A program made the translations under genes and the position numbers. 37,286 nt of DNA from Endozoicomonas sp. ISHI1 (lineage in GTDB: Bacteria; Pseudomonadota; Gammaproteobacteria; Pseudomonadales; Endozoicomonadaceae). Under the pieces are notes generated by a model that saw only the letters and a program-made list of their open reading frames with translations, was not told the origin of the DNA and did no database searches. This document shows, piece by piece, positions 13,778 through 22,963 of this stretch. Within the stretch, counting starts at the first letter, position 1; each line of letters begins with the position of its first letter. Location: positions 1-37,286 of the forward strand of contig NZ_JAGRPU010000051.1 of NCBI RefSeq assembly GCF_024606225.1, read 5' to 3'.

Positions 13778-14377
13778 TCAGAGCTCCAGTTTTCGTCGGC
13801 CTGCCAATGCGTGGGCCAAAGTACCACCATCAACATATTCCAGTTCACCTCCCAGCGGCACACCATGTGCTATCCGAGTGGCTTCTACTCCCATACTCTT
13901 GAGTTCTTCCGCAATGAAGTGTGCGGTTGCTTCACCCTCAACCGTTGGGTTAGTAGCAAGAATCACTTCTTTAACCTGAAAATCAGCCACTCGCTCCAGC
14001 AGGTCGGTAACCCCGATTTCTTCAGGACCAATCCCATCGATGGGTGAGAGATGTCCCATAAGCACAAAATAGCGTCCGGAATAACCGCCAGCCTGTTCCA
14101 GGGCCATAACATCAGAAGGGTTTTCTACCACACAAAGTGTTGATTTCTCGCGGCCCGGGTGACTGCAAATATCACACAATTCACTCTCGCACAGTGTTCT
14201 GCAAGCCTTGCAACGTCCGACCCCTTCTGTCGCTTCGGTCAGGGCTTTAGCCAGCCGAAGCGCACCTTCCCGATCTTTTTCCAGCAGATGCAACGCCATT
14301 CTCTGGGAAGATCTGGGCCCCACCCCGGGCAAACAACGCAGGGATTCCATCAATTCCCTGATCAGAGGACTGAACAT
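13778..14377 (-). CDS. recR: Recombination mediator RecR
   Basis: RecFOR-pathway protein that with RecO loads RecA on SSB-coated gapped DNA. The HhH motif ([20 protein letters not shown]) is at the N-terminus, a C4 zinc finger follows ([16 protein letters not shown]), then a Toprim domain ([17 protein letters not shown] with the conserved Glu, and [11 protein letters not shown]), and the C-terminal [21 protein letters not shown] use the ATG giving [13 protein letters not shown], which matches E. coli RecR in length (199 residues here). It is downstream of ybaB and dnaX on the same strand, the usual gammaproteobacterial order. Confidence 0.95.
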   Translation of the reverse strand: MFSPLIRELMESLRCLPGVGPRSSQRMALHLLEKDREGALRLAKALTEATEGVGRCKACRTLCESELCDICSHPGREKSTLCVVENPSDVMALEQAGGYSGRYFVLMGHLSPIDGIGPEEIGVTDLLERVADFQVKEVILATNPTVEGEATAHFIAEELKSMGVEATRIAHGVPLGGELEYVDGGTLAHALAGRRKLEL

Positions 14378-14399
14378 AAATGCACTCAAACTCCGGTGA

Positions 14400-14424
14400 G
14401 GGCCCAGTCGCTACGAGTGGGTCC
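14400..14424. other. Hairpin between ybaB and recR
   Basis: gggcccagtcg and cgagtgggtcc pair around a 3-base loop with one mismatch and one wobble. It lies in the 110-base gap between ybaB and recR on their transcript. There is no T run after it in either direction, so it may be an attenuating or processing hairpin and not a full terminator. Confidence 0.4.
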
Positions 14425-14489
14425 TGCTATCAGATGATTGTCCAAATATGCTTTGGACGAATAACCCTGTGACACTTAGCAAGTGACGC

Positions 14490-14816
14490 TTAGAAAGGCA
14501 TCTTGAAGCCGGGAGGCAGACCCATACCAGCGGTCAGGTCACTCATTTTATCCTTACTGTTTTCTTCCACCTTGCGAACTGCATCATTCACAGCAGCCGC
14601 CAGCAGATCTTCCAACATTTCTTTGTCTTCTTGCATCAGACTGGGGTCGATTTGCACATCCTTGACATCATGACGACCGTTCATAATCACTTTTACCAAG
14701 CCAGCACCAGATTCACCAATGACTTCAGCGTTGGCAAGCTCTTCCTGGATACGCTGCATGTCTTCCTGCATTTTCTGGGCCTGTTTCATCAGGTTACCCA
14801 TGCCGCCCTTAAACAT
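14490..14816 (-). CDS. ybaB: YbaB/EbfC-family nucleoid-associated protein
   Basis: Small DNA-binding dimer found beside dnaX and recR in most proteobacteria. The sequence has the family layout: [20 protein letters not shown] (N-terminal helix), [20 protein letters not shown] (central strands), [20 protein letters not shown] (long helix), and a Gly/Pro-rich tail [11 protein letters not shown]. The 108-residue length is standard. A ribosome site (taaaggag) lies just upstream of the ATG. It is separated from dnaX by about 100 bases and probably shares its transcript. Confidence 0.95.
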   Translation of the reverse strand: MFKGGMGNLMKQAQKMQEDMQRIQEELANAEVIGESGAGLVKVIMNGRHDVKDVQIDPSLMQEDKEMLEDLLAAAVNDAVRKVEENSKDKMSDLTAGMGLPPGFKMPF

Positions 14817-14918
14817 AAAAACTCCTTTACGGTAACGTTTAGCTCATCGAATGATCACTGAAAGCGATGAACTAAAGACAAATATGATCACCGGATGATT
14901 GAAATAACCGGCTACTCA

Positions 14919-16928
14919 TCACTTGATAACATTGCCAACTGGCTGAATGCTGTCTTCGATGACGACAGCGGAAAATTCATTAATCAGGCTCTGTACATGC
15001 TGATCATTTAAAATGCTGGCGCGTGCAGCAGCCATTCGTTCAGCCATTTTACGCTCACGCCAGGCAGCAGGGGTTTCTGCCTGAACCTGACCAATCTCTA
15101 CCTGAACCCTGAGCGGCTGGTCAAAATAGTCGCTCAACGCCTTCTCAACCCTCTGCCGGTGTGTGTCGTTGTACAAAGTGCTTCTGCCACTGTCCAGTCG
15201 CAAATCAACCCTGCCTGCCGAATGACCGACATACTCACAATGAGAGGCAATCGTTCGGGTCACTCCACCCAGAGGAAGGCTTCTGAAAACAGGCACCCAG
15301 GACTGAACATTCAGATCAGCAAAAGAAATTCTCTCTTCAGGAGCCAGCCCCTGAACAGGTTCTTCTTCAACCATTGCCGATTCAGGCGCTGGCTGAATAA
15401 CTTCCTGTCGTGATGCCAGCTCCGAGGCATAAACTTCATAAGTGGATACTGAAGGCGGAATATCGTCCTCCTCTGTCTCCTGCTCCTGGCAGACTTCAAC
15501 CGCTGGCAGGATCTCTGTTACAGGAGTTTGATCAGATTCGTGTACCTGGGCTGGCTCTACATCCGGTAACGATGAAGGAGCAAAATCATCCGGTAATGGA
15601 TTTTCTGTAGCAGCAGACGAGGACTGCTCAGCTTCGGTCTGAGAAGGAGGTTCTTCAGCCACAGGCGGTGGCAAAGGATGTTCAGGCTCTCTTACTTCAG
15701 TCACCCATTGCTGCTGGTGCCTGGCCTGTAGGGCACCAGCAGGCTCAGGTTCCGGATCAGGAGAAGCTGCCACCGGCTCTGAAGCTTCTGCTGATGGTGC
15801 AGCCACTTCTCGCTGGGCATTCCGGGACACCTGAACGGCAACAGGTTCAGGTCTGAATGCCAACATCCTCAGCAGAGCCATTTCAAAGCCACCCCGTGGA
15901 TCCGGCGCCAGTGGCAGGTCTCTTTTCCCTACCAGACCGACTTGATAATAGAGCTGAACATCTTCAGCCCGCATATTACCCGCCAGTTCCAGAACCTGCT
16001 CACGATCGCCCTGACTGTTGTCAACTGCCTCGGGCACGGCCTGGGCAATGGCAATCCGGTGCAGCATGGAAAGCATATCATCCAGTACCGCCACATAATC
16101 CGGCGCATGTTCAGCAAGGTTGGCAATAGCGGCTAACACTTCCGGAGCCCCTCCCGACGAAAGAGCTCTTACCATCTTCATGACCTGCCCCTGATCAATG
16201 GTACCAAGCATGGCACTGACTTCCTGCTCGGTTACCTGACCATTACCAAATGCGATAGCCTGGTCGGTCAGGCTCAGAGAGTCCCTCATACTGCCATCGG
16301 CTGCCCTGGCCAGCTGCCAGAGTGCAGGACCTTCGAAAGGAATAGATTCCTGGCCAAGAATATTTTCCAGATGACCAACAATCCTTTCCGGCGTCATATT
16401 TTTCAGCCCAAACTGTAAACATCTTGACAGAATGGTCACTGGCAGCTTCTGAGAATCCGTGGTAGCCAGAAGAAACTTTACGTGGGGAGGTGGCTCTTCC
16501 AGGGTTTTTAGCAGTGCATTGAAACTGTGCACCGAGAGCATGTGCACTTCGTCAATCAGATAAACCTTATAACGCCCTCTGGTAGGAGCGTACTGAACAT
16601 TATCAAGCAGTTCCCGGGTATCTTCCACCTTGGTTCTGGAAGCTGCATCCACCTCAATAAGATCAACAAAACGACCTTCATCAATTTCGCAGCAGGCAGC
16701 GCACTGTCCACAGGGAGTGGAGCTGACCCCTGTTTCACAGTTAAGGCATTTGGCAAGAATCCGGGCAATGGTTGTCTTGCCCACCCCGCGTGTGCCTGTG
16801 AACAGATAAGCATGATGCAGCCGATCCTGGTCCAACGCATTGACCAGAGCCTGCAATACGTGTGTCTGGCCCACCAGCTCTTTGAAAGAACGGGGTCGCC
16901 ATTTGCGCGCTAGAACCTGATAGCTCAT
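14919..16928 (-). CDS. dnaX: DNA polymerase III subunits tau/gamma
   Basis: Clamp-loader ATPase of the replisome. The N-terminal AAA+ part has MSYQVLARKWRPRSFKELVG, Walker A GTRGVGKTTIA at about 45-55, a zinc-binding CLNCETG...CGQCAAC, the Walker B region YLIDEVHMLS and the sensor TTDSQKLPVTILSRC. An Ala/Pro/Glu-rich linker spans roughly residues 370-530. The C-terminal tau domain (residues about 540-669) starts around FADLNVQSWVPVFRSLPLGG. At 669 residues this is a full-length tau. I saw no A-rich slippery heptamer of the E. coli kind in the linker, so a separate gamma product by frameshifting is not supported. It lies next to the 4.5S RNA gene on the same strand. Confidence 0.96.
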   Translation of the reverse strand: MSYQVLARKWRPRSFKELVGQTHVLQALVNALDQDRLHHAYLFTGTRGVGKTTIARILAKCLNCETGVSSTPCGQCAACCEIDEGRFVDLIEVDAASRTKVEDTRELLDNVQYAPTRGRYKVYLIDEVHMLSVHSFNALLKTLEEPPPHVKFLLATTDSQKLPVTILSRCLQFGLKNMTPERIVGHLENILGQESIPFEGPALWQLARAADGSMRDSLSLTDQAIAFGNGQVTEQEVSAMLGTIDQGQVMKMVRALSSGGAPEVLAAIANLAEHAPDYVAVLDDMLSMLHRIAIAQAVPEAVDNSQGDREQVLELAGNMRAEDVQLYYQVGLVGKRDLPLAPDPRGGFEMALLRMLAFRPEPVAVQVSRNAQREVAAPSAEASEPVAASPDPEPEPAGALQARHQQQWVTEVREPEHPLPPPVAEEPPSQTEAEQSSSAATENPLPDDFAPSSLPDVEPAQVHESDQTPVTEILPAVEVCQEQETEEDDIPPSVSTYEVYASELASRQEVIQPAPESAMVEEEPVQGLAPEERISFADLNVQSWVPVFRSLPLGGVTRTIASHCEYVGHSAGRVDLRLDSGRSTLYNDTHRQRVEKALSDYFDQPLRVQVEIGQVQAETPAAWRERKMAERMAAARASILNDQHVQSLINEFSAVVIEDSIQPVGNVIK

Positions 16929-17048
16929 TGAAAAGCTTGAATACCGGTGACAGAAACTGAAGACTCTATGCTAACCAAGAAAACGAAAGAATGCACGGTT
17001 CACAAGGGTCATATAAGGGTATTTGGCAGACAGGGCAAGACAGATGGA

Positions 17049-17160
<112 letters not shown>

Positions 17161-17275
17161 AAAAAACAGACAACTCGTCTGGATGCAGCGCATTCTCCAC
17201 AAAACACCTTGCCCCGTCAACCACTTATAAAGCCCCTCTTGCGCTGGAGCCATAATTGACAGATCTACATAAGAT

Positions 17276-18637
17276 TCAAAACCAGCTGGTCATGGCCGTG
17301 TCCTGCTGGTAGATATCTTCCCTGAATCGGACTCTGCCCGACTCATCGGGCCAGGCTGTAAAGTAAACAAAATAAACGGGCACTGGCTGCAAAAGCCTCC
17401 TGGTGTAGGTCAGCGCGTCAGGAGTAGTTTTATGCACCCATATCATGGATTGCTCATGAAAGATGGTTTGAATCAAATCGGCAATCCCTTCAACCCGGGC
17501 ACAGCCTGAACTGAAAGCCCTTCTATTTTCTTTAAACAAATCAGACTTATCCGTATCGTGAAGATAGACACCATACTGATTCGGTAGATCCAGCTTAAAC
17601 CGCCCTAATCGGTTTATCTCGCCGGGTTGCTGCTCCAGTCGGTAACGAAATGTTTTGGGCGTCAGTAATAGCCAGTTCACTCGATCAATAGCAATAGCAG
17701 GCGCAAGGTCGTCCCAGCTTTCATAAACGACAAAACCTTCACGTTTTAAAAATCCCGGCTCTTTCATTTCAGCCCTTAAGATTGAATGAGCGGCAATCGA
17801 ATGTGGAACTTTCCAGACAGGATTGAATGTCACACTTTCAACCTGATCATTGAAAACGGGTGTCTGTTTATGACGCATACCAACGATCGCCTTATAAGTC
17901 TTCTGATGGGTTTTATTCTTGATCCAGGCAACATTGAATCCGGCAATGTCCACACGAATATGGGGGTATGGCAGTGTCGGTGGTAACCAGCGAAGCCGTT
18001 CGAGATTAGCCTTAAGCGTTCTGATTCTCTTGTGCGTTATAGCTAACAATGCCTGACGCGTCATAACCCCCAACCTGCCATCCGGCATCAGATTAAACTG
18101 AAGCTGTACTCGCGTCAGGACATCCTTGTGTATTTGTGTGTATACACTGCCTTCTAAATTCTCAACAAGGTCCAGATCCATGAGCCACTGATTCAGGCGG
18201 GTAACAGCAGGGTGCTGATCGTCTTTGAAGAAAATCAAATCATCCGGAAACTCCCGGACAGCCATCAGGCTCCAGTCCCTGAGTTTTTTCAGACTGTTCA
18301 CCAAAGCAGGATATTGAGGGAGATCAGGCTCAAGACGCTTCAGATCATTGATCGAATAGTGTTGCGAGTAATCTTTCTCTTTGCGTGGCTGATCCTCTAT
18401 CCGCCAGCCTGGCTGAAACAACCTTTTGTCAAGACGCCCTCTATCGACATACAAGGCATATCGACGAACCATTTTCTGAAGGACTTCGGAAGAAGGGTAG
18501 GCAACGAGGCGCCGCCAGTCCTGATCTTCCACAGGAATCCCCTGATCAGGCAAACCGGCGATCCAGTTTATATAAGCAGTGTTATCGGCCTTGGCGTAGA
18601 GCGTGAAGCCAATCAGCATGACAATCCATCTATGCAT
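17276..18637 (-). CDS. L,D-transpeptidase of the YcbB/LdtD type, 453 aa
   Basis: Periplasmic enzyme that forms 3-3 cross-links in peptidoglycan. It begins with a short signal peptide (MHRWIVMLIGFTLYAKA). The YkuD catalytic domain shows VTFNPVWKVPHSIA, KLDLPNQYGVYLHDT with the conserved His, and RAFSSGCARVE with the nucleophilic Cys. The middle contains a peptidoglycan-binding-like stretch (VLTRVQLQFNLMPDGRLGVMTRQAL) before LKANLERLRWLP, the same domain order as E. coli LdtD. The protein is shorter than LdtD (615 residues), mostly in the N-terminal part. A gagg ribosome site lies before the ATG. It is transcribed alone. Confidence 0.9.
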   Translation of the reverse strand: MHRWIVMLIGFTLYAKADNTAYINWIAGLPDQGIPVEDQDWRRLVAYPSSEVLQKMVRRYALYVDRGRLDKRLFQPGWRIEDQPRKEKDYSQHYSINDLKRLEPDLPQYPALVNSLKKLRDWSLMAVREFPDDLIFFKDDQHPAVTRLNQWLMDLDLVENLEGSVYTQIHKDVLTRVQLQFNLMPDGRLGVMTRQALLAITHKRIRTLKANLERLRWLPPTLPYPHIRVDIAGFNVAWIKNKTHQKTYKAIVGMRHKQTPVFNDQVESVTFNPVWKVPHSIAAHSILRAEMKEPGFLKREGFVVYESWDDLAPAIAIDRVNWLLLTPKTFRYRLEQQPGEINRLGRFKLDLPNQYGVYLHDTDKSDLFKENRRAFSSGCARVEGIADLIQTIFHEQSMIWVHKTTPDALTYTRRLLQPVPVYFVYFTAWPDESGRVRFREDIYQQDTAMTSWF

Positions 18638-19177
18638 GACATCCTCATCTGCAACTGTACTTTGGGGACAGTGTCTCCGGGAGCAATGTCTCGTGAAACA
18701 AAGTCAGGTGACCATATAAATACTAAAGGGCGCCATAAACCATCAGGCAAAGAGGAAGCATGGCCGGCCGACAGAGAGCAGATTGCATCAATGGATGGTT
18801 GCCTCTGAAACCCAGAGTGACAAAAATCTGTCAAATCCCTGAAACAATGACACTCCCGGCTGGGATTTACATCGGCACGATGTGTAACCCGCGATCCCAA
18901 TCGTAACGTAGCACTGAGAAAAACAACTCAAAAAAGCCGATTGCGCAACCACCCCCTGCCGAGTCAAAACGCATCAAGATAGGTATATTTACGCATTCCG
19001 ATACACTTGGCACGTATCATGCTGATTATCTTCCCACAACGACCAGCTGATCCTGAGAAGGAATATCAGGACAGAAGGTGAGTGGGATTATTATTTTAAC
19101 GACGAAAATATGTTTTGCTCCGACACATTACTTTCAGCAAAACAATTACCTTTTAACCATGGCGATTTGGAACAAGA
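18638..19177. other. Intergenic region, no gene seen
   Basis: No supported gene. The region separates divergently transcribed genes and must hold the promoters for the L,D-transpeptidase and for the small protein at 19178. An inverted pair tcctga/tcagga at 19051-19071 could be a small operator or hairpin. Open frames here lack family features and plausible start sites. Confidence 0.4.
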
Positions 19178-19417
19178 ATGAGTAAACCTGCACAAAGTCA
19201 CATGGAAGCTTACCTGAAATACCTCAGAGCCAATGTGCAACTGAAAGAAAGTAATAAAGAGGGCAACAACGTCAAGGCAGAAGACACTGTTACAGCAAAA
19301 GAGTCTGCACAGATTGAAGCCGAGTATCTGAGAAGCATTTATAAAGTTCTGCCAAGAGAAGAAGCTTTGCAAATGACACTCAGACAGGCGAAAACGCACA
19401 CATCGATCAGACCCTGA
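19178..19417 (+). CDS. Hypothetical small charged protein, 79 aa
   Basis: I do not recognise it. It is soluble and mostly helical, rich in Glu, Lys, Ala and Gln (MEAYLKYLRANVQLKES; SAQIEAEYLRSIYKVLPREE), with no signal peptide or cysteine. A purine-rich stretch (ggaacaag) precedes the ATG. It lies upstream of the DUF2237, proQ-like and ppiC-like genes on the same strand but with a 150-base gap, so it may be independent. The opposite-strand frame of 102 codons over the same DNA looks less protein-like. Confidence 0.5.
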   Translation: MSKPAQSHMEAYLKYLRANVQLKESNKEGNNVKAEDTVTAKESAQIEAEYLRSIYKVLPREEALQMTLRQAKTHTSIRP

Positions 19418-19587
19418 TGCAAACGGTGATGTCTTAAACAGAGCTAAACGACCATATCTGCATATAGCAGTATGAATAAAAGTCCTGACCCCCTCCTCTT
19501 CAGTTAGGACCAGCCTGTAAATTCTTCATTGACTGCAAAAGCAACCTGCTGTTAACTCCTCTCTCAAGATTGTCTATGGAATTCCGC

Positions 19588-19971
19588 ATGAACACATCGG
19601 CTTCTAATGAAAAAAATGTTCTCGGGGGACCTCTTCAACCCTGCTGCTTTGATCCTCTAACCGGAATCTACCGGGATGGTTTCTGCCATACCGACAGGAA
19701 TGATATTGGACAGCACGTTGTCTGCGCCAGAGTCACTGGAGATTTCCTGAAATTTTCTCTTGAACAGGGCAACGACCTGATTACGCCCAATCAGGCTCAC
19801 AATTTTCCCGGACTTAAGGAGGGTGATCAATGGTGCCTGTGTGCACAAAGATGGAAACAAGCCTATGAAGCCGGAGTCGCTCCTCCGGTCTATCTGAGAT
19901 CCACTCACGAAAAGGCTCTTGAGATGATCAGCTTTGGAGCATTGAAATCCAAAGCTCTTGATATTCATTAA
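19588..19971 (+). CDS. DUF2237-family cysteine-containing protein
   Basis: Conserved protein of unknown function. Family hallmarks run through the whole length: NVLGGPLQPCCFDPLTG, YRDGFCHT, GQHVVCARVT, FLKFSLEQGNDL, FPGLKEGDQWCLCAQRW, AYEAGVAPPVYLRSTHEKAL. The five clustered cysteines suggest a metal site or redox role, but none is established. Of three possible starts in frame (TTG 19570, ATG 19576, ATG 19588) I choose the last, which gives 127 residues and starts just before the conserved region. It is widespread in aerobic proteobacteria and cyanobacteria. Confidence 0.85.
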   Translation: MNTSASNEKNVLGGPLQPCCFDPLTGIYRDGFCHTDRNDIGQHVVCARVTGDFLKFSLEQGNDLITPNQAHNFPGLKEGDQWCLCAQRWKQAYEAGVAPPVYLRSTHEKALEMISFGALKSKALDIH

Positions 19972-20019
19972 TAAACGAGACATAAGTTCGGATTCAAAAT
20001 ATATCAATAGACGTCCACA

Positions 20020-20577
20020 ATGCAGTACAATTGTCCAGAACAAACATCTCAAGTAATCAGTCATGAGCACAATATGCACAATGCAGAAAGAGAAGATCTG
20101 ACTATTTCAAAGGCAGATACTCAATGCAGTAACCTTTCTTCTTCTGATCAACAGTCTTCAGCTAACAATAGAGATGAAATATCCAGTTCTGAAGCACTTC
20201 GCCTGATCAGAGAACGCTGGCCTGATGCCTTTCGAGTGGCTTCCCCCCGCCCACTTAAAATCGGCATCCATAATGAGATGAAACAAACCGGTGAATTTCC
20301 GGTCAGCACCATCAGAAAAGCTCTGAAACTGTTTACTCAGCAGGACCGCTATCTATCATCGATTAAGGAAGGCAGAAACCGGGTCGACCTGAATGGTAAA
20401 CCTGCTGGCAAAGTCAGACTGAAGGAAGCTGTCAACGCCGAAATTCTTCTGTATCAGAGACAGCTGACCCGTCAGAAAAAAAATGAACGAGTCTTTGTCG
20501 GACAACTCAAACTGGTAGCCGGGCAACTCGCTCAAAGCGACACTGCAGCTACCCAAGATTCTACGACGCAGGAATAA
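20020..20577 (+). CDS. ProQ/FinO-domain RNA chaperone, 185 aa
   Basis: RNA-binding protein with a ProQ/FinO domain spanning about residues 55-165. Recognisable parts are [56 protein letters not shown] and [17 protein letters not shown], all close to the E. coli ProQ FinO domain (RPLKIGI, R-x-Y, R-x-DLDG-x-P-x-G-x-V). The first 55 residues are polar, Ser/Gln-rich and probably disordered. Only about 20 residues follow the domain, so the C-terminal Tudor-like domain of E. coli ProQ is missing. It should bind 3' hairpins of sRNAs and mRNAs. The ppiC-like gene follows after 4 bases, so the two are co-transcribed. Confidence 0.87.
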   Translation: MQYNCPEQTSQVISHEHNMHNAEREDLTISKADTQCSNLSSSDQQSSANNRDEISSSEALRLIRERWPDAFRVASPRPLKIGIHNEMKQTGEFPVSTIRKALKLFTQQDRYLSSIKEGRNRVDLNGKPAGKVRLKEAVNAEILLYQRQLTRQKKNERVFVGQLKLVAGQLAQSDTAATQDSTTQE

Positions 20578-20581
20578 TATT

Positions 20582-20863
20582 ATGGCGAGTGCCTGTGCCA
20601 GACATATCCTGATTAAAACACGGGAAGAAGCAGAAAAGCTCAAAAAACAGCTGGACAAGGGAGCTGACTTTGGCCAACTGGCCAAAAAGCACTCTCAGTG
20701 CCCCTCTGGTAAGAAAGGAGGAGACCTTGGCGAATTTCGTCAGGGACAGATGGTGAAAGCCTTTGATCAGGTAGTGTTCCGAAAAGAAGTTCTGGAAGTT
20801 CACGGTCCGGTCAAAACACAATTCGGCTTCCACCTCATACAAACACTGTATCGCAACGACTGA
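20582..20863 (+). CDS. ppiC: Parvulin-type peptidyl-prolyl isomerase, 93 aa
   Basis: Single-domain cytoplasmic parvulin, the size of E. coli PpiC (93 residues). Family motifs are [56 protein letters not shown] and [15 protein letters not shown], which include the active-site His pair (ARHILI and FGFHLI) and the Cys between them. No signal peptide. It is 4 bases downstream of the proQ-like gene with an agga ribosome site. A strong GC hairpin follows at 20876. Confidence 0.93.
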   Translation: MASACARHILIKTREEAEKLKKQLDKGADFGQLAKKHSQCPSGKKGGDLGEFRQGQMVKAFDQVVFRKEVLEVHGPVKTQFGFHLIQTLYRND

Positions 20864-20875
20864 TGCTCAGATTGC

Positions 20876-20894
20876 AACCCGGCTCAGCCGGGTT
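20876..20894. terminator. Hairpin between convergent ppiC and enoyl-CoA hydratase genes
   Basis: aacccggc and gccgggtt form a perfect 8-base stem around tca. It lies between two convergent genes whose stops are at 20863 and 20905, so it probably ends both transcripts. T runs on either side are short (cagtttct on the plus side). Confidence 0.7.
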
Positions 20895-20904
20895 CAGTTT
20901 CTAC

Positions 20905-21678
20905 TTAATCGTAGCGCCACTCAGGTGACCGTTTCTCCAGAAAAGCCTTTACGCCTTCATTCTGGTTCTGACCCTTAAACAACGTCAGGAATAAATCACG
21001 CTCGACAGCATATCTATTTTTTGACGAAAGCCGATTCATTTGAATCAGCTTTTTACACGCAACAACTGAGTCAGGGCTTTGTTGACTGACTTTTGCAGCA
21101 AGCTCCCTGGCCATTGAAAAAGCCTGTCCTTGCTCCACGACTTCTTCCACCAGGCCGATCTGAAAGGCTTTTTCTGCGTCCACCTTCTCACCCAGTAATA
21201 TCATTCGCTTGCTCCATGCTTCGCCAACCAGCCACATTAAATTCTGAGTACCACCCGCACAGGGCAACAGACCCACTGCTGCTTCGGGCAGACCCAACAA
21301 GGCCTGTTTTTCAGCCACTCTCAGGTCGCAGGCCAACGCCACTTCAAGACCACCACCCAGGGCAAACCCATTAACTGCGGCAATAGAGATACCCTTGAAT
21401 TCTGTCAGTGTTTCAAAAGCCTGGCCAAATGCTTCAGCCACAGGCCTGGCCTGTTCAGACGAAACATCAGCAAACAGTTTAAGGTCGGCTCCGGCACTGA
21501 AAAACCTTTCCTCTTCAGAGAAAATAATCAGGGCAGTTACCCGCGGATTTTCATTCAATTCATGAACCATCTGCTCAAGCAGATTCAGACTTTCCAGTGT
21601 CCATGTGTTCGCCGGTGGATTATTCAGCTGGATGGTGGCGATATGGCCTTCCAGCGAAAGCTTTATACAATCAGACAT
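20905..21678 (-). CDS. Enoyl-CoA hydratase/isomerase family protein, 257 aa
   Basis: Crotonase-fold enzyme acting on acyl-CoA thioesters. The oxyanion-hole segments are present (FSAGADLKLF and NGFALGGGLEVALACDLR), as are the hydratase glutamates in GGGLEVALACD and GLPEAAVGLLPCAGGTQNL, so hydration of an enoyl-CoA is likely. The substrate cannot be fixed from sequence; a branched-chain or medium-chain acyl-CoA is suggested by the neighbours. It starts 3 bases after the acyl-CoA dehydrogenase stop, which indicates translational coupling. Length is typical. Confidence 0.88.
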   Translation of the reverse strand: MSDCIKLSLEGHIATIQLNNPPANTWTLESLNLLEQMVHELNENPRVTALIIFSEEERFFSAGADLKLFADVSSEQARPVAEAFGQAFETLTEFKGISIAAVNGFALGGGLEVALACDLRVAEKQALLGLPEAAVGLLPCAGGTQNLMWLVGEAWSKRMILLGEKVDAEKAFQIGLVEEVVEQGQAFSMARELAAKVSQQSPDSVVACKKLIQMNRLSSKNRYAVERDLFLTLFKGQNQNEGVKAFLEKRSPEWRYD

Positions 21679-21681
21679 TAT

Positions 21682-22839
21682 TCACTCCAGTCCTGCACAT
21701 TCATCAGCCAGAATCCGTCGGGCAATGATCAGTCTCATGATCTCATTGGTGCCTTCCAGAATCTGGTGTACCCGAGTGTCTCTGACGTGGCGTTCAAGAG
21801 GGTACTCATTGATGTACCCGTAACCGCCGTGAAGTTGCAGCGCTTCATCACAGATTTTAAAACCAGCATCTGTAGCATAACGTTTTGCCATGGCACAATA
21901 AGCGGTGGCTTCAGGGTCTTTTTGATCCAGCTTGAAGGCAGCAAGCCTGACCATCTGCCTGGCTGCCGTTAACTCTGTGGTCATATCAGCCAGTCGAAAC
22001 TGCAGAGCCTGGAAATCAGCCAGCGCTTTACCAAACTGCTTACGGTCCTTAAGGTATTCTCTGGCAGTGTTCAACGCCTGCTGAGCGGTACCGACAGAGC
22101 ATGTCGCTATGTTGATTCGACCACCATCAAGACCTTTCATAGCAAGAGTAAAGCCTTCTCCCTCCTTACCCAGAAGGGAGCTGACAGGAATCCTGACGTT
22201 TTCAAAGCTCACCAGCCGGGTGGGCTGACTTTTCCAGCCCATTTTCTTTTCATTACGACCATAGGTGATACCATCACTGCTGGCGGGAACAGCAAAAGCA
22301 GAGATACCTTTTGGGCCTTCCCGCCCCGTGCGGGCCATGACCAATAGAAGGTCAGTACTGCCCGCACCTGAAATAAACATTTTCGAACCGGAAAGGACGT
22401 ACTCATCTCCTTCCCTGAATGCACGGGTCTTAAGAGAAGCTGCATCACTCCCTGAGCCGGGTTCTGTCAGACAATAAGAAGCCAGTTTTTCACCTGTCAC
22501 CAGGGCCTCACCCCACTCGGACAGCACCTCATCGCTGGCAGCCAGACCCACCATCCAGACGACCATGTTATGGATAGTCATATAAGCGGTGGTTGAAGTA
22601 CACCCCATGGAAAGCTGTTCGAATACCAGGCTTGCGTCCAGCCGCGATAAACCCATCCCTCCCATTGATTCAGGTGCGTACAGGGATAAGAAACCCAGCT
22701 TGCCCGCCCTTTTCAGAGTTTCAATGGGAAAGACACTGTCTCTATCCCAGTCAGCCGCATTAGGTAGAAGCTCTTGCCTGGAAAACTGGGCGGCAAGATC
22801 ACGAAAAGCGATTTGATCTTCTGTGAGATTAAAGTTCAT
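21682..22839 (-). CDS. Acyl-CoA dehydrogenase, isobutyryl-CoA dehydrogenase-like
   Basis: FAD enzyme forming the first double bond in acyl-CoA degradation. The start giving MNFNLTEDQIAFRDLA follows an agagg ribosome site and fits the family better than the longer frame. Features: SYCLTEPGSGSDAASLKT (FAD and substrate loop), KMFISGAG, GLDGGRINIATCSVGTAQ, RKQFGKALADFQALQFRLAD, ALQLHGGYGYINEYPLERHV and RVHQILEGTNEIMR with the catalytic Glu. The pattern is close to isobutyryl-CoA dehydrogenases of valine breakdown, though other short or branched substrates are possible. It lies between thiolase and hydratase genes in one minus-strand cluster. Confidence 0.88.
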   Translation of the reverse strand: MNFNLTEDQIAFRDLAAQFSRQELLPNAADWDRDSVFPIETLKRAGKLGFLSLYAPESMGGMGLSRLDASLVFEQLSMGCTSTTAYMTIHNMVVWMVGLAASDEVLSEWGEALVTGEKLASYCLTEPGSGSDAASLKTRAFREGDEYVLSGSKMFISGAGSTDLLLVMARTGREGPKGISAFAVPASSDGITYGRNEKKMGWKSQPTRLVSFENVRIPVSSLLGKEGEGFTLAMKGLDGGRINIATCSVGTAQQALNTAREYLKDRKQFGKALADFQALQFRLADMTTELTAARQMVRLAAFKLDQKDPEATAYCAMAKRYATDAGFKICDEALQLHGGYGYINEYPLERHVRDTRVHQILEGTNEIMRLIIARRILADECAGLE

Positions 22840-22926
22840 TAACGGCCTCTTATTGTTTGTAAAAGCAGGAGCCTGCAAGGCTTGAAAAAACCATTACAAA
22901 CCCCTTTTGCTTGTGGCGATTAATAA

Positions 22927-22939
22927 ACGACCAAGTCGT
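22927..22939. promoter_or_regulatory. Inverted repeat in the thiolase-dehydrogenase gap
   Basis: acgac and gtcgt flank caa, set in an AT-rich stretch in the 124-base gap upstream of the acyl-CoA dehydrogenase gene. It may be a binding site for a TetR-type or similar acyl-CoA-responsive repressor. No regulator gene is adjacent, and the site is short. Confidence 0.3.
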
Positions 22940-22963
22940 CAAATATTCCAGAGCCTGGGATAA

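Noticed and set aside
14919-16928. Programmed frameshift for a gamma subunit in dnaX
   Set aside because: I scanned the linker region for an A-rich heptamer of the E. coli type and saw none, so no separate gamma product is claimed.
18613-18900. 95-codon minus-strand frame upstream of the L,D-transpeptidase
   Set aside because: It overlaps the transpeptidase start, has no family signal and its residues look like translated promoter DNA.
19091-19399. 102-codon minus-strand frame rich in Phe and Cys
   Set aside because: It is antisense to the small protein at 19178-19417, which has better composition and a ribosome site.
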